Positions 16,220-24,134 of a stretch of DNA of 64,000 bases are shown here, piece after piece. Source of the stretch: PALSA-693 sp963834725 (lineage in GTDB: Bacteria > Actinomycetota > Acidimicrobiia > Acidimicrobiales > Palsa-688); NCBI GenBank assembly GCA_963834725.1, contig CAWICN010000001.1, positions 372,001-436,000 on the forward strand, given 5' to 3'. The notes beneath the pieces are model-generated. The model worked only from the letters and a program-made list of their open reading frames with translations, was not told the DNA's origin and made no database searches. A program made the translations under genes and the position numbers. Each line of letters begins with the position of its first letter. Position 1 is the stretch's first letter.

Positions 16220-18607
16220 ATGAGCGACAGCGGTGTGGGGAGGACCGGCTCGAGTCGCGGTCCTCTGCAGGGAGTGCGGGTCGTCGACCTCACCGACTCA
16301 TCGGCACGCCTCGCCGGCAAACTGCTGGCAGAGATGGGCGCCGAGGTGGTCCGCCTGCGTCCAGCTGAGGCCGGCTCGCCGATGAGCACAGTGGCGGGTG
16401 GTCTGCTGGACTGGTGGTACGAAGGTGGTATTCACCGGCTGCCGCTCGACGTCGAGCGAGCCGCAGACCGTGAACGGCTGCGTGCGCTCGTGTCACACGC
16501 CGACATGTTCATCGACAGCGAACCCCCGGGTGGCCTAGCGCGGCTCGGGCTCGGCTACTCCGATCTGGCCGTAGCCAATCCGGCGCTGGTCCAGGTCTCG
16601 TTGACCCCGTTCGGCGCCGACGGGCCCCGCGCCCAGTGGCAGGGCAGTGATCTCGTGATGGCGGCTGCCGGAGGCATCCTGTCGGTGAACGGATACCCCG
16701 ACGAGCCGGTGACGATGTGGGGCCGCCAGATGGACAATATCGGCGGCTTCTATGCGGCCACCTGCGCGCTGGCTGGTCTCGTCGGGGCCCGGTCCACCGG
16801 TCGCGGCACGCACTTCGACCTGTCCCACCAGCAGGCGGTCGTGTCCTGCAGCGAGCACGTGCTGATGTTCTGGTGGTGGCCGGACTACTTCGCGCCCATC
16901 GGCGCCCCGATCGCCGCCCGTCAAGGCTCGCTGGCCTGGATTCGCGCCTACGAGGTCGTGCCGTGCGCGCGCGGCTACTGCATGGTGTCGCCCAGCGCGA
17001 GCGGCGTGCCCGAGCTGATCGCCTGGATGACCGACCGCGGACATCCGCCGGAGCTGCCCGACGACCCGCGGGAGATGGCGTCTCCGGCCGCAGTGGCGTC
17101 GTTCATGACCGCCTTGCGGGAGTTCGCCCTCGAGCTGGACGCCACCGAAGTGTTCCTCGGCGGGCAGTCCCGCCACGTGCCGTTCGGTGAGGTGCTGCCC
17201 GTGCCGCTGGCCGCCGAGTGCCCGCAGCACCTCGCCCGTGGATTCTTCCGACCGGTTACGGGAGTCGAGGACCACGTCGAGGTGCCCGGTCCTCTGGCCC
17301 GGTTCAGCGCCACCCCATGCCCCCCTCCGTTACCGCCGGGATCCGGGCCGATGACCGCCGCCGACGAGGTTCTCGAATGCTGGTCGACGCCGGCGTACGG
17401 GGACTCTCCCGGCCGTGCACTCACCGGCTCGCTACCGCTCGCCGGTGTGCGCATCGTCGACTTCACCCATGTGCTGGCCGGCCCGTTCGCGACCCGTTTG
17501 CTCGCCGATCTCGGCGCTGACGTGATCAAGGTGCAGACCGAGCGCCGCGCCCAGGGTCCGTATGCCAACGAGTTTCCCTACAACGTGATGTGGAACCGGT
17601 CGAAGCGCTCGATCACGCTGAACATGACCGACGCGCGCGCCTTGAGCGTGCTGCAGCGTCTCGTCGAGCAGGCCGACGTTGTGATCGAGAACTTCGCCGC
17701 CGGGGTGCTCGACCAGTGGGGAGCCGGGTGGGCACAGCTGTCGTCGTGGAATGACCAGGTGGTCTACGTGTCGATGCAGGGGGCCGGTGTCGACGGGCCG
17801 TGGCGTGACTATGTCACGTTCGCTCCGACCGTCCACGCCCTGTCCGGCCTGACCGCCCTGACCGGACCAGCCGGCCGCTCGGACTGCGGGCCAGGGGTGT
17901 CGATCAACGACCACGTCAGTGGCCTCGCCGCGGCGGTCGCCGTGCTCGCCGCGCTCGAGGCGCGGCGCCGCACCGGCCGGGGCCAGCACATCGACGTGTC
18001 CCAGCTGGAGATCGCCAGCTACCTCGTCGCCCCGGCGCTGTTGGACTGGCGCGCCAACCGGCGGGAGGCGGTGGCCGCGGGGACCAGAGACGCCTTCACC
18101 GACCCCGTTCCCAACGACGTTGTACGCGCCGGCGACGAGGGCTGGCTCGCGGTGACCGCTCGAGACGACGAGGACTGGCGCCTCCTCGCCCAGATCGTGG
18201 ACGCGCCGGCGGGTCTGGACACCGCGGAGGACCGCCGGCGCCGTCGCGACGAGGTGCGCGATCTCCTCGCCGCGTGGGCGTCTCAACGGCCGGCGCCAGA
18301 AGCTGCTGAGGTCCTGCAAGCCGCCGGCGTTCCCGCCTCAGCCGTCCAGAACGCGGTACATCTCACCGAGCAGGACCCGCAGTTGCGCCACCGCGACTGG
18401 CTTGTCCACATGGACAGTGGCATCTGCGGCACGCAGCACACCGACCGCTTCCCGGCGATCCTTCGCGACGCCGACGGCACGGAACTCGCGCTCACCTACC
18501 GAGCGTCGCCCTATCTCGGCGAGCATAACTTCGACGTGTACCCGCAGCTCCTCGGCCTTGACGAGGGGGAGGTCGGCGAGCGAATGGGCGACGGCCTGTT
18601 CATGTGA
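16220..18607 (+). CDS. Two-domain (fused) CaiB/BaiF-type CoA transferase
   Basis: A 795-residue protein made of two class III CoA-transferase halves. The N-half (about 15-385) has LQGVRVVDLTDSSARLAGKL and MDNIGGFYAATCALAGL with STGRG; the C-half (about 400-790) has LAGVRIVDFTHVLAGPFATR, RSKRSITLNM and NDHVSGLAAAVAVLAALEA with RTGRGQ. In both halves the Asp 21 residues before TGRG (MDNIGG; NDHVSG) sits where family members have the catalytic aspartate, so both sites may be active. Single-domain enzymes are about 400 residues and work as interlocked dimers; this looks like a covalently fused dimer. It would move CoA between carboxylic acids. Confidence 0.9.
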   Translation: MSDSGVGRTGSSRGPLQGVRVVDLTDSSARLAGKLLAEMGAEVVRLRPAEAGSPMSTVAGGLLDWWYEGGIHRLPLDVERAADRERLRALVSHADMFIDSEPPGGLARLGLGYSDLAVANPALVQVSLTPFGADGPRAQWQGSDLVMAAAGGILSVNGYPDEPVTMWGRQMDNIGGFYAATCALAGLVGARSTGRGTHFDLSHQQAVVSCSEHVLMFWWWPDYFAPIGAPIAARQGSLAWIRAYEVVPCARGYCMVSPSASGVPELIAWMTDRGHPPELPDDPREMASPAAVASFMTALREFALELDATEVFLGGQSRHVPFGEVLPVPLAAECPQHLARGFFRPVTGVEDHVEVPGPLARFSATPCPPPLPPGSGPMTAADEVLECWSTPAYGDSPGRALTGSLPLAGVRIVDFTHVLAGPFATRLLADLGADVIKVQTERRAQGPYANEFPYNVMWNRSKRSITLNMTDARALSVLQRLVEQADVVIENFAAGVLDQWGAGWAQLSSWNDQVVYVSMQGAGVDGPWRDYVTFAPTVHALSGLTALTGPAGRSDCGPGVSINDHVSGLAAAVAVLAALEARRRTGRGQHIDVSQLEIASYLVAPALLDWRANRREAVAAGTRDAFTDPVPNDVVRAGDEGWLAVTARDDEDWRLLAQIVDAPAGLDTAEDRRRRRDEVRDLLAAWASQRPAPEAAEVLQAAGVPASAVQNAVHLTEQDPQLRHRDWLVHMDSGICGTQHTDRFPAILRDADGTELALTYRASPYLGEHNFDVYPQLLGLDEGEVGERMGDGLFM

Positions 18608-18757
18608 CCCAGGATCGGCGCCACCGCATCGGTTGACGGCACGCTGGTCGGCCGCCCCAACTCGCGAGACGAAAACGTTCCCTGGAGTCCAACTCGGTGC
18701 GGACGGCACTTGTGGCGACATGGCCGAAACAAGGAGTTGGCTTCGTTTGAACGAGGA

Positions 18758-19657
18758 CTATGGCGATCCGGTCTCGACCGTGACCGCGACGGGAGGCGCG
18801 ACGCGCCCGAGTAGAAAGTTGCCGCCGATCAGCAGCAGAGCGAGGACGGTAAGAGCCGGTCCTAGCACCCGGTAGCCCGAGCTGCCGATGAGCAGGCCGA
18901 CGACTGCCGAGATGGCGGACCCGCCAGCTGCGGCGGCACCGACCTGCCAGGCGATGACGTGCTGGGCTCGCCGGTCGCCCACGCGAGACGGCGTTAGTGC
19001 AATCAAGGCGGGAAAGACTCCGGCGAGACCAGCGCCGAGCAGGATGAAGCCGAAAAGTGTGACGGCCACGTCGGGCTGCCACCAGATCGCCACAGTGGCT
19101 GTGATCGCGGCAACGCTGCCCCCGCGGACGACAAGGTGTGGTGCGGGCAGACGAGGTATCAGGGCCAGCCCGAACCGGGCTGCAGTGAGTGCTGCCCAGT
19201 AACCGAAGGTGGCCAGCCCGGCCGTTGCTGGAGATAGGCCAAGCTGCCCTCGGCCGAAACTGGCCTCCCACTGGCCGGCCGCCACCTCCAGACCGGTGTA
19301 CACGAAGAAGATGCCCATTCCGGCCACGACGACCGAGCTATTGCGTCGCCGGGACCAGCGGTCGCTCGGGTGCTGGAAGCCCAGCTCGGTGCCACTCGGG
19401 GTGATCGGCCCGTTCCTCGTTTCGGGTTCACGGTGACGCAGAGAAAACCAGAGGAGCGCGAGCACGACGTCGAATGCCACCAGCGCGGCGTACGCCGGCC
19501 GCCAGGAGCCGATCACGATCGCTACGGTCACCAGCAGAGGCCCGATGGCCGTGCCCACCCCGTAGGCTGCGTGGAGCAGGTTCAGCAGCCGGGATCGGCC
19601 CGACAGGCCTACGGCGGTATTCAGGCCTCCGTCCATCATGCCTGACGCTGCCCCCAC
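18758..19657 (-). pseudogene. MFS transporter, N-terminally truncated
   Basis: The 299-residue frame begins at GASGMMDGGLN, a sequence normally found at about the fourth helix of FucP-like MFS sugar/drug transporters, and continues through about nine helices (RLLNLLHAAYGVGTAIGPLL to LLLIGGNFLLGR). Roughly 100 N-terminal residues are missing: upstream codons to 19740 stay open but do not look like transporter sequence. It is convergent with the CoA-transferase gene. Either the 5' part was deleted or a rearrangement moved it. A truncated product is unlikely to transport. Confidence 0.7.
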
Positions 19658-19851
19658 CAGTTTCTCCTCGTCTACCGCACCTAACGCCCGAAGCGGCGGC
19701 GGTCTGTCCGCCGAGCTATGAGTCTGGCGGGCCTCCGCCTAACAGGCCCAATGCAACAAAACAGCGACGATCGCAGAGGCCAGGAGGGTGCCGAGCGGAT
19801 GGGCTGACGGCCAAACGAGTTCTCGAACGGTGTCGGTCGCCAGCTGGTGGA

Positions 19852-20064
19852 TCAGCCGCTGGGCTCGATTCGGAGCGCCCCCGACGGGCAGAGGGCGACC
19901 TGGGCGATTACGACGTCGCGGGGCGCGCCATCGGGGTTGATCCAGGGCCGCTTCTCCGTGTCGAAAACGGCCGCCAGACCATTGACGCAGTTGCCGGAGT
20001 GCTGGCACACATCGGAATCGAAACTGATCGTCACGTCCTTGCCGACGTATGATCTGCGGCTCAT
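19852..20064 (-). CDS. Small (4Fe-4S) mono-cluster ferredoxin-like protein (Fer4_19)
   Basis: A 70-residue protein with CQHSGNCVNG and a later CPSGAL, giving three clustered cysteines plus one, and VFDTEKRPWINPDGA between them. This is the divergent 4Fe-4S mono-cluster domain (PF06902 type), an electron carrier often near CoA or CDGSH-type proteins. AGGAGGG lies nine bases upstream of ATG 20064. The left end of the IS1634 element begins at 20074, so the leader of this gene comes from the element. The gene itself is intact. Confidence 0.85.
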   Translation of the reverse strand: MSRRSYVGKDVTISFDSDVCQHSGNCVNGLAAVFDTEKRPWINPDGAPRDVVIAQVALCPSGALRIEPSG

Positions 20065-20073
20065 GGCTCCCTC

Positions 20074-20094
20074 CTAGCGGGAGTTTCCGGGCTA
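20074..20094 (+). repeat. Left terminal inverted repeat of the IS1634-type element
   Basis: Begins CTAGCGGGAGTTTCCGGG and ends GCTA. It is exactly complementary over 21 bp to 22413-22433 and lies 10 bases upstream of the ferredoxin start codon. Confidence 0.8.
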
Positions 20095-20195
20095 GCTGAT
20101 CGCACTGGCTGACCGCGCTGAGCAAGATTTTCTCAAAAATAGGTCACTACCAGCGCGTTTGTGCTGGTGAGGTGCTCGCGATCTTGGCCCAGATG

Positions 20196-20207
20196 GTGTA
20201 TTACCTA
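20196..20207 (+). repeat. Inner inverted repeat, left copy
   Basis: GTGTATTACCTA, ending five bases before the transposase ATG; its perfect complement is at 22347-22358. It could be a transposase binding site, an operator on its own promoter, or the real recombination end. Confidence 0.7.
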
Positions 20208-20211
20208 GAAT

Positions 20212-21909
20212 ATGTCATCAATCGTCGGGAAGAAGCTGGGCGGCAAGACCTACTACTACTTGGTGGAGTCGGCCCGGGTGGGGGGTAAACCCCGCATCGT
20301 CTCTCAGCGGTACCTGGGTCCGGCCGAGGAGATCGTGGCTCGCCTGTCGGGGAGCGGGCCGGGCGAACCGGACCGCAGCCGGCATTTGGCCTTCGGTGAC
20401 CTGGCCGCGGTGTGGTCGATGCTGGCCCGGGCCCGGGTGGCTGAGATCGTCGATGAGGTGGTGGGCCCGCGGCGGGCCGATGCGGCGGCGTCGGTGGGGA
20501 CCTACCTGGCGTTGGCGGTGGCCAACCGGATCGTCGACCCCTGCTCCAAACGCCGGTTTTCCGATTGGTGGCAGAAGACCGCGGGCGACCGGCTCGTGAA
20601 GATCCCCACCTCGGGGCTGGACCACCGGCGCTTTTGGGACGCCATGGAGTTGCTCTCCGACCACCAGCTGCAGGAGATCGAACGGCGCATCGTGGTTCAT
20701 GTCATCGAGGAGTTCTCCATCGACACGGCCGGCCTGGTACTGGACATGACCAACTTCGCCACCCACATCGACAGCGCCAACGAGCGGGCTCCCCTCGCCC
20801 AGCGGGGCCATGCCAAGCAGAAGCGCAACGACCTGCGGCTGATCGGCCTGGGGCTTATCGTGTCCACCGACGGCGGCATTCCGCTGGTCTCGCACGCCTA
20901 TCCGGGGGACAAGCCCGACGTCACCCAGTTCCCGCAGCTGGTGCAAGAACTGATGGCCCGCTTCCAGGCCCTGGCCGGTGATCCGGCCGCGCTGACGTTG
21001 GTCTTCGACGCCGGCCAGAACTCGGAAGACAACTACCAGCTCGTGGACGGCACCCCCCTGCACTTCGTGGCCTCGCTGCCGCCTTCCGACCACGCCGACC
21101 TGCTGGCCGTCCCGAAGCGCGGCTACCGGATGGTGGATGCCCAGCGCTTTCCTGGTCTGCGGGCCTTTGAAACCCGCAAGGTCGTCTTCGGAGTGGAGCG
21201 GCGCATCGTGGTCACTTATTCGCAGACCCTGCACGACAAGCAGTCCCGGGGCCTGGATCAGACCCTGGCCAAGGCCCGCCGCCAGCTGGCTGAGCTGGCC
21301 GCCCGCCTGGGCCGGGGAAAAACCCGCAAGCCCAAGGACAAGGTCGAAGACGAGATCGCCGCCATCCTCAAGCCCCGCTGGCTCAAACGGATCATCTCCA
21401 CCACCTTGAGCGGGGACGAGCCGGCCGAGTTACGCCTGGTGTGGCGGACCAAGCCCACGGCACGAACCGATCTGGAAGAAGAGCTGTTCGGCAAGCGGAT
21501 CCTCTTCACCGACAAGGACAAGGGCCTGGCCTCGGTGGCCCAGATCGTGGCCGACTACCGCTCCCAAGAAGCCGCCGAGGGCGACTTCCGCCAAATGAAG
21601 GATCCCCAGGTGGTCTCCTTCTCGCCCATGTTCCACTGGACCGACCACCAGATCCGGGTGCACGTGTTGACCTGTGTCCTGGCCTTGCTGGCCGCCCGCC
21701 TCATGGTCCGCGACGCCGACCGGGCCGGCCTGCACCTCAGCGTGCGGACACTTATCGAGACCCTGGCCGGCATTCAAGAGACCATGCTGCTCTACCAAGG
21801 TGAGCGGGGCCGACCACGGGCCCGCAGGATGCTCACCGAGATGGACCCCAGCCAACGCCGTCTCTACCACCTGTTCGGCCTGGACGCCTACGCACCCACC
21901 CAGCCATGA
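20212..21909 (+). CDS. IS1634-family DDE transposase
   Basis: The 565-residue product starts with YYYLVESARVGGKPR and RYLGPAEEI, typical of the IS1634 group within the IS4 superfamily. Candidate catalytic residues are Asp in VLDMTNFATHID, Asp in LVFDAGQNSEDNY and Glu in SQEAAEGDFRQMKDP (the YREK-like region). A C-terminal helical section carries DRAGLHLSVRTLIETL. Length is normal for the family and no frameshift is seen. The stop overlaps the start of the next gene by four bases (ATGA), so the two are translationally coupled. Confidence 0.93.
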   Translation: MSSIVGKKLGGKTYYYLVESARVGGKPRIVSQRYLGPAEEIVARLSGSGPGEPDRSRHLAFGDLAAVWSMLARARVAEIVDEVVGPRRADAAASVGTYLALAVANRIVDPCSKRRFSDWWQKTAGDRLVKIPTSGLDHRRFWDAMELLSDHQLQEIERRIVVHVIEEFSIDTAGLVLDMTNFATHIDSANERAPLAQRGHAKQKRNDLRLIGLGLIVSTDGGIPLVSHAYPGDKPDVTQFPQLVQELMARFQALAGDPAALTLVFDAGQNSEDNYQLVDGTPLHFVASLPPSDHADLLAVPKRGYRMVDAQRFPGLRAFETRKVVFGVERRIVVTYSQTLHDKQSRGLDQTLAKARRQLAELAARLGRGKTRKPKDKVEDEIAAILKPRWLKRIISTTLSGDEPAELRLVWRTKPTARTDLEEELFGKRILFTDKDKGLASVAQIVADYRSQEAAEGDFRQMKDPQVVSFSPMFHWTDHQIRVHVLTCVLALLAARLMVRDADRAGLHLSVRTLIETLAGIQETMLLYQGERGRPRARRMLTEMDPSQRRLYHLFGLDAYAPTQP

Positions 21910-22283
21910 CCATCACGCCCATCCACCCGCTGCCAGCAGCCTGGGCCCCCCTCGAACAGGCGCTACGCCAGCGGCATGCGGTGCAGGTCGTCTACCACGG
22001 CCGCCGACGGCTCATCTGCCCCCACGCTCTGGGCTGGAAGAACCACCGGCCCCTGCTGCTGGGCTTCCAGGTCGGCGGGCAGACCAGCACCGGAGTACTG
22101 CCGGCCGACCCTCGCAAGCGGTGGCGCTGCATGTTTATAGATGAGATCGACCGCGTTGTGGCTGCCGCACCGACCGCACCTTGGCAGACCGCCGACAACT
22201 ACGACCAATCACGGCCGTTCAACGCCATCGACCACGTCACCATCGCCGTCGGCGCCGACGAAGTGCCACTCCAGCTCACTTAG
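21906..22283 (+). CDS. WYL-like domain passenger protein of the IS1634 element
   Basis: A 125-residue protein: LEQALRQRHAVQVVYHGRRR, then PHALGWKNHRPLLLGFQVGG, then WRCMFIDEID. The order (Y.G..R...P..LG....L.G.Q, RW..F..D.I) matches the WYL fold, a ligand-sensing domain usually attached to helix-turn-helix regulators; here it stands alone without a DNA-binding part. It lies wholly inside the IS, is coupled to the transposase by ATGA, and is followed by the inner and outer right repeats. It may modulate transposase expression or the host response (inference). Confidence 0.7.
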   Translation: MTITPIHPLPAAWAPLEQALRQRHAVQVVYHGRRRLICPHALGWKNHRPLLLGFQVGGQTSTGVLPADPRKRWRCMFIDEIDRVVAAAPTAPWQTADNYDQSRPFNAIDHVTIAVGADEVPLQLT

Positions 22284-22346
22284 CGCGGATTTCTACGCCA
22301 CGATTCGAACTGCCGCACAGGTACATCGGGCCACCAAAGCCGCCGT

Positions 22347-22358
22347 TAGGTAATACAC
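22347..22358 (+). repeat. Inner inverted repeat, right copy
   Basis: TAGGTAATACAC, the exact reverse complement of 20196-20207, located 63 bases after the passenger gene stop. Confidence 0.7.
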
Positions 22359-22412
22359 GCCGGAGGTCCTAAAACTGCCGGTGACCTGGGGATACTTGGC
22401 ACCCACAATCGA

Positions 22413-22433
22413 TAGCCCGGAAACTCCCGCTAG
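22413..22433 (-). repeat. Right terminal inverted repeat of the IS1634-type element
   Basis: Reverse complement of 20074-20094 over 21 bases without mismatch. It is followed by CTCC in the flank. Confidence 0.8.
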
Positions 22434-22593
22434 CTCCGGTGCTGATCAACATCCTGCCCCAACGTTAGTCGAGGGCACTACGGGCCAGAAGCGCACCTGG
22501 GCCAGTGGTACGCGCCGAGGATCGAACCCGCCGGCGACCACTGCAAGTATTTACGGAGGAACCGTGGTGGCGCGTCTGCTCGGGAGTGTTAGT

Positions 22594-23970
22594 TCAGTTG
22601 CTGCGCCCCGACGGCAACCAGACGATGGGATAGCCGAGGGATTTCACGCTGTTGAGCGTTCCGGTGGTGGTGTTGGCGAAGTCCCATGTGGTTTGGGTTC
22701 CGGTGCGGGCCAGGCAGACGACCGTGATGCCGGTGGGCGACCAGACGCAGTTTCCGATCTGAGTGTTGGGATTGGACGCCTGGTAGATCTTGGGTCGCAA
22801 GCTAAGGGACTGGATGGCGAGGGCAGGACCGGTGCTGGTGTAGGTCGGATATGCCAGCAGACGCCCGCTGGGCGACCAGGCAGGCTGGGTGCTCGCAGCC
22901 GGACCCGATGCCTGAGGTCCCGATGCCTGCGGTATGGCTGACAGGAGGTGGCCGTGGCGGTCGAGAATCACCATGGGCACGTTGGAGACGACCGCGACGG
23001 AAGGGTCCAGCATCACGGCCAGCTGGTCGCCGGTGGGGTCGGGATAGACCCTCAGGTCGACGGGCGTGGAGGGCCGTTGTCCGACGTCTCGGTTGAGCTC
23101 GGCCGCCGTAGCCAAGGTGACAGCCGACTGGTGGGGGTCTCGCAGTTCGATACTGGCGTCCGAGCTGCCGGTGCCATAACGCGCGTTGACCGGGGCCGAG
23201 ACGAACGCCCCGAAGGATTGGGGGTCGGCCGCGGCGGCGTCAGCCTGTCCGAGTGCCATGGTTCGCCCGCCGGCCAAGGAGACGATCACGGCGTTGGACT
23301 GGGTTTCCGGGAAGCCTTGGCTGACCTCGACCACGGCGTGGTCGTGGTCAGCGAAGGGGGCCGGCTCCGCCAGGGCCGCCGAGTCGAACGCCCCCAGCGC
23401 CGCGGGGTAGGTGGTGGTGAGTGTGTGCAGGCCGAGCCTGATGATGCTCCAGTATCGGGGCGGGGAGGGGTAGCCGGTCGTGTGCATGAGCAAGCGGCCG
23501 TCCGGCGCGGCCTCGTATTGGGGAATCTGCTCAGCGGCCATCGATACCATGGGGTAACCACGCTGATGGGCCCCGTCGGGCGCTGTGGTCACCATCGCCC
23601 CATCGATGCCCTGCGCCACGATGGTGCCCGTCAGGCTCTGGATCCAGGCCGCTGACGCGGGAGAGTTCCTCGTCCCAGCAAGGCTCACGAGTGCGACCGA
23701 GAGGGCTGCCAGTAGCGCGGTGGCGCCGGCCGCTATCGTTAGAGGGCGGCGGTACCACGGCCGCTTCCGGGGGAGATCGTTGTTGGAGGAACGATCAGAC
23801 GGGGAAATGGGGACGGCCGCAACGCTCGCCCTGGCTGCTTCCGGATCGACACCTGGCGTTTCATCACTGACTTCAAGCGCATCGTCGCACGCACGCCCAC
23901 ATCGCGGGCAGCGCGCCGCCCATGGCGAGACCGTCTCACCGCAGAGTGAGCATTGCAGCACCGTATGCAA
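22594..23970 (-). CDS. Zinc-ribbon, single-pass membrane protein with beta-propeller-like exterior
   Basis: The 458-residue product starts with a rubredoxin-like zinc ribbon (CSLCGETVSPWAARCPRCG, four cysteines), then a linker, one membrane helix (about 78-98, LTIAAGATALLAALSVALVSLAG), and a large exterior part with WD/TolB-like strands (QPAWSPSGRLLAYPTYTSTG; CVWSPTGITVVCLAR). The role is unknown; zinc-ribbon membrane proteins of this kind are often envelope or regulatory proteins. The start codon at 23970 is TTG; a GTG at 23961 would shorten it by three residues. No neighbour shares its strand closely. Confidence 0.7.
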   Translation of the reverse strand: MHTVLQCSLCGETVSPWAARCPRCGRACDDALEVSDETPGVDPEAARASVAAVPISPSDRSSNNDLPRKRPWYRRPLTIAAGATALLAALSVALVSLAGTRNSPASAAWIQSLTGTIVAQGIDGAMVTTAPDGAHQRGYPMVSMAAEQIPQYEAAPDGRLLMHTTGYPSPPRYWSIIRLGLHTLTTTYPAALGAFDSAALAEPAPFADHDHAVVEVSQGFPETQSNAVIVSLAGGRTMALGQADAAAADPQSFGAFVSAPVNARYGTGSSDASIELRDPHQSAVTLATAAELNRDVGQRPSTPVDLRVYPDPTGDQLAVMLDPSVAVVSNVPMVILDRHGHLLSAIPQASGPQASGPAASTQPAWSPSGRLLAYPTYTSTGPALAIQSLSLRPKIYQASNPNTQIGNCVWSPTGITVVCLARTGTQTTWDFANTTTGTLNSVKSLGYPIVWLPSGRSN

Positions 23971-23999
23971 CTTAGTGCTTGAGATTCGAAGTACTTAGG
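23971..23999. repeat. Short palindromic repeat related to the 58.1-kb hairpin element
   Basis: CTTAGTGCTTGAGATTCG followed by AAGTACTTAGG. The arms CTTAGTGCTT and AAGTACTTAG pair at 8 of 10 positions around GAGATTCG. TTGAGATTCGAAGT is identical to 58180-58193. It lies directly upstream of the 22594-23970 gene. Confidence 0.5.
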
Positions 24000-24134
24000 C
24001 CGCCCCGCCCGGTCTATCAGAGGACGGGCGCAGTTGCCGGCCCTCTGTCGAGATCACCGTTCCCCGACTTCTTTTGGCCTGACAGGAGAACCCGCCACGT
24101 GCAGGCACAGCCCGGCACGCCCTGTAGGGTGCCG

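Larger units (their letters stand above)
20074..22433 (+). mobile_element. IS1634-type insertion sequence with a passenger gene (2,360 bp)
   Basis: The element is bounded by 21-bp perfect inverted repeats at 20074-20094 and 22413-22433 (ends CTAGCGGGAGTTTCC.../...GGAAACTCCCGCTAG). It encodes a DDE transposase and a second overlapping gene. A second, inner 12-bp inverted pair (GTGTATTACCTA at 20196 and TAGGTAATACAC at 22347) lies next to the transposase start and past the passenger gene. Only CTC is duplicated immediately outside both ends, so the target duplication is uncertain. Both genes are intact and the copy looks complete. Confidence 0.8.

Noticed and set aside
16220..18607. Assembly artefact joining two CoA-transferase genes
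   Set aside because: The two halves differ strongly in sequence, the frame is clean, and a second independent fusion of the same type occurs at 24135-26546.
22507..22541. tRNA-like T-arm on the minus strand (GGTTCGATCC)
   Set aside because: The flanking bases do not form a five-pair T-stem or an acceptor stem, and no anticodon arm is found upstream.
23971..23999. Operator for the zinc-ribbon membrane protein gene
   Set aside because: The palindrome could be an operator, but its similarity to the 58.1-kb hairpin makes a dispersed repeat the simpler reading.
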